From Trinickia acidisoli (GTDB taxonomy: Bacteria; Pseudomonadota; Gammaproteobacteria; Burkholderiales; Burkholderiaceae): 64,000 nt of DNA. Numbering within the stretch: the stretch's first letter is position 1; every line of letters begins with the position of its first letter. Where the stretch lies: assembly GCF_017315725.1 (NCBI RefSeq), contig NZ_JAFLRG010000001.1:2728001-2792000 (forward strand), given 5' to 3'. Below, piece by piece: positions 1 through 9,040 of the stretch. The position numbers were made by a program, and so were the translations under genes. Below the pieces are notes generated by a model. That model saw only the letters and a list, made by a program, of their open reading frames with translations, was not told the origin of the DNA and searched no databases.

Positions 1-321
1 CATCTTGGTCCAAACGCCGAGCTCCTGGCTCGCATGCACGACCGTGCTCACGCGATAGTTGTAGAACGGCTGCGCGAGCCCGACCTGCGCCTCGATGCCG
101 CATACGCCTGCCACGTCGTGCGTCGCGGTGTCTTCCATCACGAAGAAGTAGCCGGCCTCGTGCGGCGCCGCGCGCCCTTCCATCGTCCGCTTGGCCCGCT
201 CGATTCGCGCGCACAGCGCGTCGCGATCGGGTTTGAACGTCGTGAGCCCGGGGCCCGTTTCCTGCGCGAGCGACTCGAGCGCGTCGAGGTCGTCCGTCTT
301 GACGGCGCGAACGACGATCAT
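1..321 (-). CDS. aruG: Arginine N-succinyltransferase, beta subunit (partial, N-terminal 107 aa)
   Basis: Encodes one subunit of arginine/ornithine N-succinyltransferase, the first enzyme of the arginine succinyltransferase (AST) pathway, which transfers succinyl from succinyl-CoA to the alpha-amino group of arginine. The protein starts MIVVRAVKTDDLDALESLA and resembles the upstream subunit (MLFVRPGRLSDLDTLARMA), as expected for the AruF/AruG pair. Its ATG overlaps the stop of aruF in an ATGA arrangement, which implies translational coupling. The gene runs off the left edge of the window, so the C-terminal two thirds are not visible. Family assignment rests on sequence recognition and operon position. 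Confidence 0.9.
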   Translation of the reverse strand, partial: MIVVRAVKTDDLDALESLAQETGPGLTTFKPDRDALCARIERAKRTMEGRAAPHEAGYFFVMEDTATHDVAGVCGIEAQVGLAQPFYNYRVSTVVHASQELGVWTKM

Positions 322-1439
322 CGCCGATCTCCCGATTGATGAGTCGAAATCGATCGAAGGTAGGCATCGTCCGCCTCCCCCTCTTCCGCGTGAAAGGCGC
401 CGCGATGCAGCGGCACGCAGCGCACCGTGTCGCCATGCACGACGTCTAGCGCCGCGCGCGCAGAACCGTCGAGCGGCGCCGCGAGCGAGCGCTCGCTCGG
501 CAGCTCGGCCAGCACGCAGCGGAACTCGCCGTCGCGGTGGCTCGACACGAGGTAGGCCCGAGCGCCCTCGGCCGCCGCCGCGCTCGCGCTCGATTCGCGC
601 ACCGTGCGCGTCTCGTTGAACGTGACGCAAGCGCTGCGGTCGACCTGAGCCGCCAGCACCGGCCCCGCATCGAAGATGTCGACGAAACGATCGGGCTCGA
701 AGCCTTCCTCGAGATGAATGTCGTACGAAAGCAGCGCCTTCTCGTTCGGCTCGCCGATCACGCGCTGCGCCTGTTCGGGCAGCAGCGGCACGTACAGCGG
801 ATAGGTCGGCATGACTTCGGCGATAAAGGTTCGGCTGCGCCCCCCCGAGGCGATTTCGATCTGCGCGAAATCGCGGCCGAAGAACTTGCGGCCCACGGCC
901 TCCCAGAACGGCGACGTACCAGCTTCGTCCGTCACGCCGAGCAGCAGCGAAAACACTTCGGGCGTGAAGCGCCGCCGATTCGCCGCGATGTACATCATCC
1001 GCGCGCGCGAGAGCAATTGCGCCGCGGCGTCGCCCACCCCGCTCGCCGAGCGATCGATGTAAAAGCCCGCGAGCCGACTCTTGCCCGTCAACTCGTGCGA
1101 CATCGTCAACGCGTGAATCTTGCGATTGACGTGCAGCTCGCGCGACGCGTGAATCAACGCGTCGTTGCGGAACACGTGGAACGGCTCGGCGTAACCGGCG
1201 GCGGCCACGATGCTGGCCGTGCCGAGCAGCTTGCCCGTCGCGCTGTCCTCGAGCACGAAGAGATAGAACTCCTCGCCCGGAAAATCGACATCGGCACGAA
1301 ACGAATCCTCCGACAGCGCGACGCGCGCTTCGAGTTCGCGCCTGTCGTGCGGCAGCGAATGCAGCACGGGGCGCGCCGCATGCGCCATTCGCGCGAGCGT
1401 GTCGAGATCGGAAAGCCTTCCTGGACGGACGAAGAGCAT
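318..1439 (-). CDS. aruF: Arginine/ornithine N-succinyltransferase, alpha subunit
   Basis: Cytoplasmic catalytic subunit of the AST pathway, paired with AruG. It is 373 aa, slightly longer than typical AruF proteins (about 340 aa) because of a hydrophilic C-terminal tail ending in THQSGDRR. A GNAT-like beginning (FVRPGRLSDLDTLARMA) and the motif KSRLAGFYIDRSASG near residues 125-145 fit the AstA family. It lies 24 bp downstream of aruC and overlaps aruG by 4 bp, so aruC-aruF-aruG are almost certainly co-transcribed. Induction by arginine through the ArgR gene upstream is inferred from Pseudomonas aeruginosa. The start ATG is the first in the frame and gives the expected N-terminus. Confidence 0.93.
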   Translation of the reverse strand: MLFVRPGRLSDLDTLARMAHAARPVLHSLPHDRRELEARVALSEDSFRADVDFPGEEFYLFVLEDSATGKLLGTASIVAAAGYAEPFHVFRNDALIHASRELHVNRKIHALTMSHELTGKSRLAGFYIDRSASGVGDAAAQLLSRARMMYIAANRRRFTPEVFSLLLGVTDEAGTSPFWEAVGRKFFGRDFAQIEIASGGRSRTFIAEVMPTYPLYVPLLPEQAQRVIGEPNEKALLSYDIHLEEGFEPDRFVDIFDAGPVLAAQVDRSACVTFNETRTVRESSASAAAAEGARAYLVSSHRDGEFRCVLAELPSERSLAAPLDGSARAALDVVHGDTVRCVPLHRGAFHAEEGEADDAYLRSISTHQSGDRR

Positions 1440-1463
1440 GGTCGTTCCTTCTACGATGTGCGC

Positions 1464-2699
1464 TTAGCGAGCGTGTTCATCAGCCGCCGCGCCGATGACG
1501 GCTTCGATCGCCTTCGTCAGACGCGCGAACCCCTCGTTCAGATCGGCCTCGGGAATCACGAGCGAAGGCGCGAAGCGCAGCACGTTCGGCCCCGCGATCA
1601 GCAGCATGACGCCGTGCGCGGCCGCGGCATTGACGAAATCCTTAGCGCGGCCTTCGTAGGAGGCCGTCAGTTCGGCGCCGATCAAAAGCCCCTTGCCCCG
1701 TACTTCCTTGAACAAATTGAAACGTTGGTCGAGCTCGCCGAGCTTGGCCGTGATCTGCGCGCCGCGGCGCTTGACGCCTTCGAGCAGCGCCGGGTCGCTG
1801 ACGAGCTCGACGACCTTGTCGGCCACGGCCGCGCCGAGCGGATTGCCGCCGTAGGTCGTGCCGTGCACGCCGACTTTGAAGTGAGCGGCGATGTCCGCTC
1901 GCGTCAGCATCGCACCGATCGGGAAGCCGTTGCCGAGCGCTTTGGCGCTCGTCAGGATGTCGGGCGTCACGCCCGTGTCCATGTAGGCGTAGAAGAAGCC
2001 CGTGCGGCCGACGCCCGTCTGCACTTCGTCGAAGATCAGCAGTGCGCCGTGGGCGTCGCACGCCTCGCGCAGCGCACGTAAGAACGCCGGATCGCCGGGA
2101 ATGACGCCGCCCTCGCCCTGCATCGGCTCGACGATGACGGCGCAGGTCTTGGGACCGATCGCGGCGCGTGCCGCCTCGATGTCGTTGTAGGGCAGGTGCA
2201 CGACACCGGCGGGCACGGGGCCGAAGCCCTCGGCGTACTTGGGCTGACCGCCCACGCTGACCGTGAAGAACGTGCGGCCGTGGAACGATTGCTTGAACGA
2301 GACGATTTCGATCTTTTCCGGGCCGTGCCGCTCGATCGCGACGCGGCGCGCGAGCTTGAGCGCGGCTTCGTTCGCCTCCGCGCCCGAATTGGCGAAGAAC
2401 GCGCGATCGGCAAACGTCAGCGATTCGAGCCGCTTGGCCAGGCGCAACACGGGCTCGTTCGTATAGGCGTTGCTCACGTGCCAAAGCGTTTCGCCCTGCT
2501 CGCGCAGCACCCGCACGAGCTCGGGGTGCGCGTGGCCCAGGCCCGTCACGGCGATGCCGCCCGTGAAATCGACATAGTCACGGCCCTCGGTATCCCAGAT
2601 GCGCGAACCTTCGCCGCGCACCGGCACGAAGGGCGCGGGCGAGAATACCGGCACCATGACTTCGTCGAAAGTCTGGCGGTTCACAGCGAAATCGTTCAT
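1464..2699 (-). CDS. aruC: Succinylornithine/acetylornithine aminotransferase
   Basis: A 411-aa class III PLP-dependent aminotransferase that, in the AST pathway, converts N2-succinylornithine to succinylglutamate semialdehyde; homologues also act on N-acetylornithine. Visible signatures are [15 protein letters not shown] (phosphate-binding region, about residue 107), [14 protein letters not shown] (cofactor Asp) and the Schiff-base lysine in [15 protein letters not shown] near residue 253. Length matches AruC/AstC/ArgD. The position directly before aruF and aruG favours the catabolic role over an arginine-biosynthetic ArgD. A 178-bp gap separates it from argR upstream, enough for its own promoter. 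Confidence 0.9.
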   Translation of the reverse strand: MNDFAVNRQTFDEVMVPVFSPAPFVPVRGEGSRIWDTEGRDYVDFTGGIAVTGLGHAHPELVRVLREQGETLWHVSNAYTNEPVLRLAKRLESLTFADRAFFANSGAEANEAALKLARRVAIERHGPEKIEIVSFKQSFHGRTFFTVSVGGQPKYAEGFGPVPAGVVHLPYNDIEAARAAIGPKTCAVIVEPMQGEGGVIPGDPAFLRALREACDAHGALLIFDEVQTGVGRTGFFYAYMDTGVTPDILTSAKALGNGFPIGAMLTRADIAAHFKVGVHGTTYGGNPLGAAVADKVVELVSDPALLEGVKRRGAQITAKLGELDQRFNLFKEVRGKGLLIGAELTASYEGRAKDFVNAAAAHGVMLLIAGPNVLRFAPSLVIPEADLNEGFARLTKAIEAVIGAAADEHAR

Positions 2700-2877
2700 G
2701 GCGGGTCCTCGTCGAGTAGGTGGGCACCCCAGGACCCGTCGCTTAGCGCCAGGCCCCGTCAGGGGGCAATAACCATTAGTGTAGAAAACGATCGTCGCGG
2801 CGTCTTGCTTGAGCGCGACGCGATCTATCGCGTTCGTCGGGCGTGAGATCGTCAGGCATCCAGCGGATGCCCATCGG

Positions 2878-3939
2878 TCAATCGGGCGGCTCGATCATGG
2901 CCCCCGCACGCGGCTCGCCCGCATAAGCCACGCCTGCCCCGTGCTGCTTGGCGATCCAGTTGCGGCGTTCCTCGCGCGGCGTCACGCCGAAGCGCTCGCG
3001 GTACGCGTTCGAGAAATGAGCCGCCGACGAAAAACCGCATGCAAGGCTCACCTGTACGATCGATTTGCTCGTGCGCTGCAGTTGCATGCGCGCTTTGGAG
3101 AGCCGCAGGCCGAGGTAATACTTCGACGGCATCGAGCCAAGATACTGACGGAAGAGCCGCTCGAGTTGCCGGCGCGATATGCCGACGAGATTGGCGATCT
3201 CGTCGGTCGTCAACGGGTCTTCGATGTTCGCCTCCATCAGCAGCAGCGCGTCGTTCAGCCGCGGATGCCGTTCGCCGGGCGCCGTCACGTACGGAATGCG
3301 CTGACGCGCTTCGCCGGGACGCAGCGCCCCCACGCCAAACGCGTCCGCGATGCGCTCGGCCAGTTCGGGGCCATGCTCGCGCGCGATCATCGCCAACATG
3401 AAGTCGACGCTGGCCATGCCGCCCGCGCATGTGGCGCGATCGCGATCGATTTCGAAAATCTGTTGGGTGACGATCGAACGCTCGAACTGCTCGGCAAATT
3501 GCTGATAGGTCTCCCAATTGACGCTCACGCGGTAGCCCGAGAGCTGCCCTGCCATTGCAAGCCACCACACGCCATGATGGATGCCCGTGACGAGCGGCGT
3601 GCGCGGCCCGACGCGCGCAAGACTCGCCAGGAACAAGCGGTAATCGGCGAACTGCTGAAAGCGCTCGGCCACCACGATGAGCCAGTCGCACGCGATGCCG
3701 TCGCCGAACGCGTCGTCGGCCGGCAGCGTCGCGCCGCCGGCGAGCGGCACGGCGCGGCCGTCCCACGAAAGGATCTGCCAACGATAGAGCGCGCGCCCGT
3801 CGATGTCGTTCGCGAGCCGCAGCGCGTCGACGATCGGGGCGACGCCCGACATCGAGACGGGCGGCAGCACGACGATCGCCACCTGCGTCGTCTTGGCCGG
3901 CCCCGCTTGCCCCCCTTGCCCCGCTTGCACGCGTGCCAT
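2878..3939 (-). CDS. argR: AraC-family arginine-responsive regulator ArgR
   Basis: A 353-aa transcription factor with an N-terminal GATase1/DJ-1-like ligand domain (about residues 20-190, starting [20 protein letters not shown]) and a C-terminal AraC double helix-turn-helix (about 235-345, including [16 protein letters not shown] and [20 protein letters not shown]). This is the Pseudomonas-type ArgR, unrelated to the E. coli ArgR repressor. In P. aeruginosa, argR closes the aot transport operon and controls aot and aru. Here it likewise sits between the aot genes and aruCFG on the same strand. The N-terminus carries a short Q/A/G-rich stretch ([12 protein letters not shown]) before the conserved domain, so a start a few codons downstream is possible. 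Regulation of the neighbours is inferred. Confidence 0.9.
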   Translation of the reverse strand: MARVQAGQGGQAGPAKTTQVAIVVLPPVSMSGVAPIVDALRLANDIDGRALYRWQILSWDGRAVPLAGGATLPADDAFGDGIACDWLIVVAERFQQFADYRLFLASLARVGPRTPLVTGIHHGVWWLAMAGQLSGYRVSVNWETYQQFAEQFERSIVTQQIFEIDRDRATCAGGMASVDFMLAMIAREHGPELAERIADAFGVGALRPGEARQRIPYVTAPGERHPRLNDALLLMEANIEDPLTTDEIANLVGISRRQLERLFRQYLGSMPSKYYLGLRLSKARMQLQRTSKSIVQVSLACGFSSAAHFSNAYRERFGVTPREERRNWIAKQHGAGVAYAGEPRAGAMIEPPD

Positions 3940-4018
3940 CGGTCAGCCCCCGCACCCTGCGGCGCGCTCGCCCGGCGGGCCAAGTCCAAGCCCTTCGTTC
4001 GCCCTGCCTTGCATGCCG

Positions 4019-4816
4019 TTACTTCAAGCTGCCCGAGAGAAACTGCTTCAGGCGCTCGCTGTTTGGCTGCGCCAGCACGACGGCCGGATCGCCCTCTTCC
4101 TCGGTACGCCCTTGATGCAGAAACATCACGTGATTGGAGACATTGCGCGCGAATCCCATCTCGTGCGTGACGACGACCATCGTGCGCCCCTCTTCGGCCA
4201 GCTTCTGCATGACCTTGAGCACCTCGCCGACGAGTTCGGGATCGAGCGCGGAGGTGGGCTCGTCGAAGAGCATCACGTCGGGGTTCATGGACAATGCGCG
4301 GGCAATGGCGACGCGCTGCTGCTGCCCGCCCGACAGATGCGACGGATACTGCTTCTCGAGCCGCGGCGCGAGGCCGACCTTCTCCAAGTACATGCGGGCC
4401 CGCTCCTCGCCTTCCCGCTTGGACAACCCGAGCACGTGCACGGGCGCCTCGACGACGTTCTCGAGCACGTTCATGTGCGCCCAGAGATTGAAGTGCTGGA
4501 ACACCATCGACAGCTTCGTGCGGATGCGCTGCAGTTGCTTGTGATCGGCCACTTCGAGATTGCCGGCGCGATCGGCTTTCGTGCGCACCGTTTCGCCGTC
4601 GACGACGATGCTGCCCGCGTTGGGCCGTTCGAGAAAGTTGATGCAGCGCAGGAACGTGCTCTTGCCCGAGCCGCTCGCGCCGATGATGCTGATCACGTCG
4701 CCGGCCTTCGCCGTGAGCGTGACGCCCTTGAGCACCTCGTTGTCGCCGTAGCGCTTGTGGATGTCGAGCGCCGCGAGCTTGACGGCGGCGGATTGAGAAG
4801 TCGCTTGGAGCACCAT
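4019..4816 (-). CDS. aotP: Arginine/ornithine (basic amino acid) ABC transporter ATP-binding protein
   Basis: A 265-aa polar-amino-acid ABC ATPase (HisP/AotP type) that powers import through the AotQ-AotM permease pair. Walker A is GASGSGKST (about residues 49-57), the signature is [15 protein letters not shown], Walker B is [13 protein letters not shown] and the switch histidine is in VVVTHEMGF. It follows aotM with a 30-bp gap and precedes argR by 79 bp, the order known from P. aeruginosa aotJQMOP-argR. All catalytic residues are present. Substrate assignment to arginine/ornithine rests on the gene order; histidine or lysine cannot be excluded from sequence alone. Confidence 0.9.
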   Translation of the reverse strand: MVLQATSQSAAVKLAALDIHKRYGDNEVLKGVTLTAKAGDVISIIGASGSGKSTFLRCINFLERPNAGSIVVDGETVRTKADRAGNLEVADHKQLQRIRTKLSMVFQHFNLWAHMNVLENVVEAPVHVLGLSKREGEERARMYLEKVGLAPRLEKQYPSHLSGGQQQRVAIARALSMNPDVMLFDEPTSALDPELVGEVLKVMQKLAEEGRTMVVVTHEMGFARNVSNHVMFLHQGRTEEEGDPAVVLAQPNSERLKQFLSGSLK

Positions 4817-4846
4817 GCTCTCCCGTATGAATCGATGGCGTTTGAA

Positions 4847-5557
4847 TCAGCGGCCCACGGCCAGGTACGCAAGCCAGTGTTTCTCGGCACGCCTGAACGC
4901 CGCGACGAGTGCGAACGATACCGCAAGATAGATGAGCGCGGCCACGCCGAAGGCTTGGAACGACATGTAGGTGGCCGAATTGGCGTCGCGGGCGACTTTC
5001 AGCACGTCGGGCACCGTCGCCGTGAAGGCAACCGTCGTCGCATGCAGCATCAGAATGACCTCGTTACTGTACAACGGCAACGCCCGGCGCAGCGCCGAGG
5101 GCAGAATGACGCGGCGGTACATCGTCCATTTGCTCATGCCGTACGCGCGTGCCGCCTCGACCTCGCCGTGCGAGATGGCGCGAATCGCCCCGGCGAAGAT
5201 CTCCGTCGTGTAAGCCCCCGTATTGAGCCCGAAAGCGAGGATCGCGCAATGCAGGCCGCTGCGGAAGAACTCGTTCAGCACGGCGTGCGCACGCACGAAC
5301 TCGAGGCTGTAGACGCCGCTATAGATCAGCAGCAACTGCACGTAGAGCGGCGTGCCGCGAAACACGTAGGTGTAGCAGCGCACGGGCGTGGACAGCCAGC
5401 GGTTTTTCGACACGCGGGCCACGGCGAGCGGCACGGCCATGCACAAGCCGATCGCTAGCGAAACCACGAGCAGCCACAGCGTCACGGCGAGCCCCGAGAG
5501 CCCCTGCCCGTCGTAGTAGAGAAACGCGCGGCCGTATTGCGAGAGGATTTCGATCAT
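4847..5557 (-). CDS. aotM: Arginine/ornithine ABC transporter permease AotM
   Basis: A 236-aa inner-membrane permease of the HisM/AotM type. The start at 5557 (MIEILSQYGRAFLYYDG) was chosen because the longer open frame reads into sequence that overlaps aotQ in another phase, and this ATG gives the family's usual length. Several hydrophobic spans are visible, beginning LAVTLWLLVVSLAIGLC near residue 23. The cytoplasmic EAA loop that contacts the ATPase is GEVEAARAYGMSKWTMYRRV (about residues 135-155). It starts 14 bp after aotQ, forming the heterodimeric channel pair, and is followed by the ATPase gene. Confidence 0.88.
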   Translation of the reverse strand: MIEILSQYGRAFLYYDGQGLSGLAVTLWLLVVSLAIGLCMAVPLAVARVSKNRWLSTPVRCYTYVFRGTPLYVQLLLIYSGVYSLEFVRAHAVLNEFFRSGLHCAILAFGLNTGAYTTEIFAGAIRAISHGEVEAARAYGMSKWTMYRRVILPSALRRALPLYSNEVILMLHATTVAFTATVPDVLKVARDANSATYMSFQAFGVAALIYLAVSFALVAAFRRAEKHWLAYLAVGR

Positions 5558-5571
5558 TGCCCAGGCTCCCG

Positions 5572-6273
5572 TCAGAGTTCCGCGTGCCGCACGCCGATGG
5601 AATAGCGCTTGTCCAGCCAGATCAGGACGACGTTCGATGCGCTCGTGATCGCCAGATAGATCAACGCCGCGACGAGAATGAAGAAAAACATGTTGAACGT
5701 GCTCTTGCCGGCATCTTGCGCGGCCTTGACGACGTCGGCGAGACCGATGATCGACACGAGCGCCGTCGCCTTCACGAGCACCTGCCAGTTGTTGCCGATG
5801 CCGGGCAGCGCGAAGCGCATCATCTGCGGAAACAGGATGCGCATGAACACCCGCTTGCTGCTCATGCCGTAAGCACTGCCCGCTTCCAGTTGACCGCGTG
5901 GCACCGCGAGAAACGCGCCGCGAAACGTCTCCGTGAAATAGGCACCGTAGATGAACCCGAGCGTCAGCACGCCCGCCGCAAATGGATCGATGTCGATCTG
6001 ATCGATGCCGAGCGCATCGGTCATTTGATTGACGGCGATCTGAATGCTGTAGAACAGCAGCAGCATCAGCACGAGATCGGGCACCGAGCGGATCAGCGTG
6101 GTATAGAGCGTCGCCGCGCCGGCAACAGCGCGATTGCGCGAGAGCTTTGCCACTGCGCCGATGAGCCCGAGCAGCACCGAGACCGCAAGCGAGAGCACCG
6201 ACAGCTCGATCGTTTGGATCGTGCCGGCGAGAAGAATCGGGCCGAAGCCGTAGAGGAACACGGGCGTCTCCAT
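5572..6273 (-). CDS. aotQ: Arginine/ornithine ABC transporter permease AotQ
   Basis: A 233-aa inner-membrane permease of the HisQ/AotQ type. It has a first hydrophobic span within FGPILLAGTIQTIELSVLSL, a second LAVSVLLGLIGAVAKL, and an EAA-type loop RGQLEAGSAYGMSSKRVFMR (about residues 130-150). It is the first gene of the visible aotQ-aotM-aotP-argR unit. In P. aeruginosa the binding-protein gene aotJ lies directly upstream of aotQ; here the upstream 740 bp contain no such gene, so the transporter must use a binding protein encoded elsewhere if it is functional. Confidence 0.9.
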   Translation of the reverse strand: METPVFLYGFGPILLAGTIQTIELSVLSLAVSVLLGLIGAVAKLSRNRAVAGAATLYTTLIRSVPDLVLMLLLFYSIQIAVNQMTDALGIDQIDIDPFAAGVLTLGFIYGAYFTETFRGAFLAVPRGQLEAGSAYGMSSKRVFMRILFPQMMRFALPGIGNNWQVLVKATALVSIIGLADVVKAAQDAGKSTFNMFFFILVAALIYLAITSASNVVLIWLDKRYSIGVRHAEL

Positions 6274-6451
6274 CTTTGAATGGGATTGCTTGCCGTCGCG
6301 GCGGCGAGCGACGGTTCAAGGCGAAAGCGCGAGCCGAGCCCCCGCCGCACGGCCCGCCGGCCGCCGCGTCTTGTCGCGCAACTCGCCGGTTTTTCGCCTG
6401 GCGCGGATAGTCGCAAGCGAAATTGTTTTGTTCAAATATTCGGAGTTTTAT

Positions 6452-6466
6452 TGTTGCGATGCAACA
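6452..6466. promoter_or_regulatory. Palindrome tgttgc-gat-gcaaca, candidate ArgR operator
   Basis: A perfect 6-bp inverted repeat with a 3-bp centre lies about 180 bp upstream of aotQ in an AT-rich promoter-like stretch. On the minus strand it reads TGTTGC, eight bases, then AA, one mismatch from the half-site consensus TGTCGC-N8-AA described for the AraC-type ArgR of Pseudomonas aeruginosa. A second half-site at the usual spacing was not obvious, so this is a candidate only. Confidence 0.35.
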
Positions 6467-6652
6467 TTACACACGCCGTGCAGCAGACGCGCTCGGATGC
6501 GGCACCGCAGGAAAACGAGCATGGGCTAGCGACGCGGGCGCGGTGGGGCGATTGCGCACATTTCGCGTCGCTTTTTCGATATTCGGACCCGCGCCGGCGT
6601 ATTGGGATTTGATGAGACCGCTGGAGTCGGGGCAACCAGAAATCGAGGCCCC

Positions 6653-6691
6653 CAAAAACAGAACCGGCCGTCACTCGCAGTGAACGGCCGG
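6653..6691 (-). terminator. Rho-independent terminator (minus strand)
   Basis: On the minus strand an imperfect hairpin (ccggccg paired with cggccgg, extended by a cact/agtg stem past a small bulge) is followed by CTGTTTTTGGG. The T-run is on the minus side only. The nearest minus-strand gene upstream is hpnL, whose stop is about 320 bp away, so which transcript it ends is not certain. Confidence 0.6.
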
Positions 6692-7012
6692 CAACCATCA
6701 TGGCGCGCGACGCAAGAAGCGTCGGCAAAACAAGCCGGGCACGGGCAGAACGACGTCCGTCCCTCGCGCTGCGTCTTTGGCTTGCGTCCGCCCGCTCGTG
6801 CCATGCACTTAAGCGTTCGATCGCCCCCCGTAGCCGGCGCTGCGCTGCGTCGTCTGGCCTTCAATCCGTGTCGGTCTAATTCGATATGACGTGTCCGGTG
6901 CTTGTAATGTAGGACGAGATACCGCCGGGCGACAAAGCGTGTTTACACCCATAGGGAACGCCCAGGGATCAAGCCGGATGCGTGCGTGCGCGGCCGCACG
7001 GACGCGCAATTT

Positions 7013-8119
7013 TCACCGAACCAGATCGGCGTGATGCGCTTCGTTATGCGCTGCGTCCTGTGCCTCGTCCCGCATTTCGTCGAATGCGCTCGCGCGCTGC
7101 CCTCGCGCACCCGCGGCTTGCGCCGGCTGCAACGACGACACGGCCGGCGCATGAGCGTGCCGGCGTGCGCGCACCATCTCGGCAAGCTGCCAAGAGCCGA
7201 GCGCCATGCATCCGAAGAGGACCTCGCGCATCCGCTTGACGAGCGCGAGCGAGAGCCCTACCTCGCGATCGACACCGAACATCTGCGCGAGCAGGACGAC
7301 GGCGGCTTCCTGCACGCCCAGACCCGCGGGCACCATGAACGCCGCATGCCGCACGGCTTGTGTCAGCGCTTCGATGGCAATGGCGCCGCCGGCGGACACG
7401 GGATGACCGAGCAGCGCCAACGCCCAGTAGGTCTCGAGTGCTCCGACGAGGTAGCCGGCGAACTGCCAGACGAATGCTTGGAGAAGCACACCTGTGCGCG
7501 TCATCAGCGCATCGATTTCGGCATCGAGCCGCGCGCCGTCGATGCCTTGCAAAAAGCGGTGCTCGCTGCCGAGCGCGCGCGCCGCGAATCGCTCGATCGC
7601 TCGGAACACGCCGCCGCGCCGTAGCAGCAGCGCGGTAATCACGGGCAGCGGCAGCGACAGCACGAGTGCGAGCGCAATCGTCTTCGCGTGGTCGCCCCCC
7701 GTCGCCGCGAGGATCAGGACGACGCCGAGTGCGGAAAACGCGTATTGCACGGCAATCGTGACGAGCACCTCGACGATCACCGACGCGCTCACGCGGCTTG
7801 CATCGCGCACGCGCCAGCGCGCGAGCCGAATGCCGACGATCTCGCCCCCCACTGCGAGCACAGGCAGCAGGCGGCTCACGGCCTCCCGCACGGTGGCGAC
7901 CCACCAGAGGAACGCGAGCGGTGCGCGCCCACGCAGCAGCGTGCGCCAACCGCAGGCGTCGAGCAAGAGCGGGAGCGCATGGAACGGCACGAGCCAGAGC
8001 AGCGCGAAACCGGCCTGGCCGATGACGTGGACGACATCGCCCGCCCCATCGCGCACGACGAGCGCAATGAAGATCGCAATGCCGAGTGGCCAGCCGGCCC
8101 ACTTGAGCCATTTCGTCAT
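7013..8119 (-). CDS. hpnL: HpnL-type membrane protein (lysylphosphatidylglycerol synthase TM-like family)
   Basis: A 368-aa polytopic inner-membrane protein of the HpnL/DUF2156-neighbour family with several hydrophobic spans, the first PLGIAIFIALVV near residue 10 and others such as TIALALVLSLPLPVITALLL. HpnL proteins occur in hopanoid clusters and have been proposed to move extended hopanoids between membranes; biochemical function is unproven. The start at 8119 overlaps the stop of hpnK in an ATGA arrangement. The tail after about residue 325 is hydrophilic and rich in Ala, His and Asp, and is probably not conserved. It is the last gene of the hpnI-J-K-L operon. Confidence 0.85.
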   Translation of the reverse strand: MTKWLKWAGWPLGIAIFIALVVRDGAGDVVHVIGQAGFALLWLVPFHALPLLLDACGWRTLLRGRAPLAFLWWVATVREAVSRLLPVLAVGGEIVGIRLARWRVRDASRVSASVIVEVLVTIAVQYAFSALGVVLILAATGGDHAKTIALALVLSLPLPVITALLLRRGGVFRAIERFAARALGSEHRFLQGIDGARLDAEIDALMTRTGVLLQAFVWQFAGYLVGALETYWALALLGHPVSAGGAIAIEALTQAVRHAAFMVPAGLGVQEAAVVLLAQMFGVDREVGLSLALVKRMREVLFGCMALGSWQLAEMVRARRHAHAPAVSSLQPAQAAGARGQRASAFDEMRDEAQDAAHNEAHHADLVR

Positions 8120-9036
8120 AGCGGCGCCCCGCCTCGCGCGGCGTCGCGTTGATGGTGCGCATCGGCTGGGCCGCGCACGTCGGCGTCGTCGCGGAAGCGA
8201 TCGGCGAACACATCGCAGAACCCGCCGCACGGGCGCCCCGCCGCCGCAATCGCCGCAGCCACGCGCGGCGAAAGCAGCGCGTCGAGTTCGTCGGCGTGGC
8301 GATAGGCATGCATCGAGGCCGTGATCGGCCCCTCGCCCGCTGCGCCCGCCACGGCCGGATGGCAATAAATCTCCCCGACCCCGTCGGCCGGCATCCGCGC
8401 GAGCGCATCGAGCATCGCAGCTTCGTCCATGCCGCCCGTATGCTCGATACCGACGACGTAGTCGTTGTAAGCGATGCCGGCGCGCGCGAGCCGCGCCCGC
8501 ATGAGCCCGATCCAAGGCCTGAGCCACCACGGCGCATGCGCCTCGAACGGCAGCCGCACGGCGCGCAACCCAAACTCGCGACCGATCGACAGCACGAGCG
8601 AGAGAACGGTCGGATGCAGATGGAAGTGTTTGTGGGCGTTGACGTGATCGAGCGGCAAGCGCGTTTGGGCGAACGCCTCGAACTGAGCGCGGATCTCGCG
8701 CGCGAGCGCTTCGCGCACGGCCGGCAGGAAGAAGAAACGAAAACCGTCGCGCACCATCGCATCGCCGAAACGGCCGTCGGCACCGACGAGAGCGGGAATC
8801 CGTTCAGCCGGCAGCGTCGCCGGCCCATCGGCCAGCACGAGATGCAGCCCCACACGCAGGTTCGGCAGCGCACGCGCGCGCTCGACGGCGTCTTGCGCCG
8901 CCGGCGCGCCGACCATCAAGCTCGCCGCCTTGAGCACCCCGTCCCGATGCGCGCGCTCGATACCCGCGTTCACACGCGGATGCAAACCAAAATCGTCCGC
9001 GGTGACGATGAGGCCACGACGGCCCGGGGGCTTCAC
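8116..9036 (-). CDS. hpnK: Hopanoid biosynthesis N-acetylglucosaminyl-hopanoid deacetylase HpnK (YdjC family)
   Basis: A 306-aa YdjC-fold carbohydrate deacetylase. In Burkholderia, HpnK is reported to remove the acetyl group from N-acetylglucosaminyl bacteriohopanetetrol made by HpnI, before HpnJ acts on the sugar. Metal-binding and catalytic features are visible: VTADDFGLHPRVNAGI (about residue 11, the DD pair), VNAHKHFHLHPTVL (about residue 133, the His cluster) and GEIYCHPAV. It starts 4 bp after hpnJ stops and overlaps hpnL by 4 bp, so it is firmly part of the operon. Full length, with no missing key residue that I can see. Confidence 0.9.
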   Translation of the reverse strand: MKPPGRRGLIVTADDFGLHPRVNAGIERAHRDGVLKAASLMVGAPAAQDAVERARALPNLRVGLHLVLADGPATLPAERIPALVGADGRFGDAMVRDGFRFFFLPAVREALAREIRAQFEAFAQTRLPLDHVNAHKHFHLHPTVLSLVLSIGREFGLRAVRLPFEAHAPWWLRPWIGLMRARLARAGIAYNDYVVGIEHTGGMDEAAMLDALARMPADGVGEIYCHPAVAGAAGEGPITASMHAYRHADELDALLSPRVAAAIAAAGRPCGGFCDVFADRFRDDADVRGPADAHHQRDAARGGAPL

Positions 9037-9040
9037 GTTC

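Larger units (their letters stand above)
6274..7012. other. 739-bp intergenic region between aotQ and hpnL
   Basis: No protein gene that I can support. Short open frames on both strands here lack recognisable motifs and ribosome binding sites. The stretch 6415-6475 is clearly AT-rich and is the likely promoter region for aotQ. It contains a palindrome at 6452-6466. A hairpin plus T-run at 6653-6691 reads as a minus-strand terminator. Between that and hpnL (6692-7012) nothing coding is evident. The terminator could end the hpn operon with a long 3' untranslated tail, or an unrecognised small RNA. Confidence 0.6.

Noticed and set aside
3900..3935. Short repetitive C-rich tract at the argR N-terminus
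   Set aside because: Encodes only a brief Gln/Ala/Gly-rich lead-in; too short and irregular to be called a repeat element or phase-variable tract.
3803..5458. Plus-strand open frame of about 550 codons across the argR/aotP/aotM region
   Set aside because: Antisense shadow of well-recognised ABC transporter genes on the minus strand.
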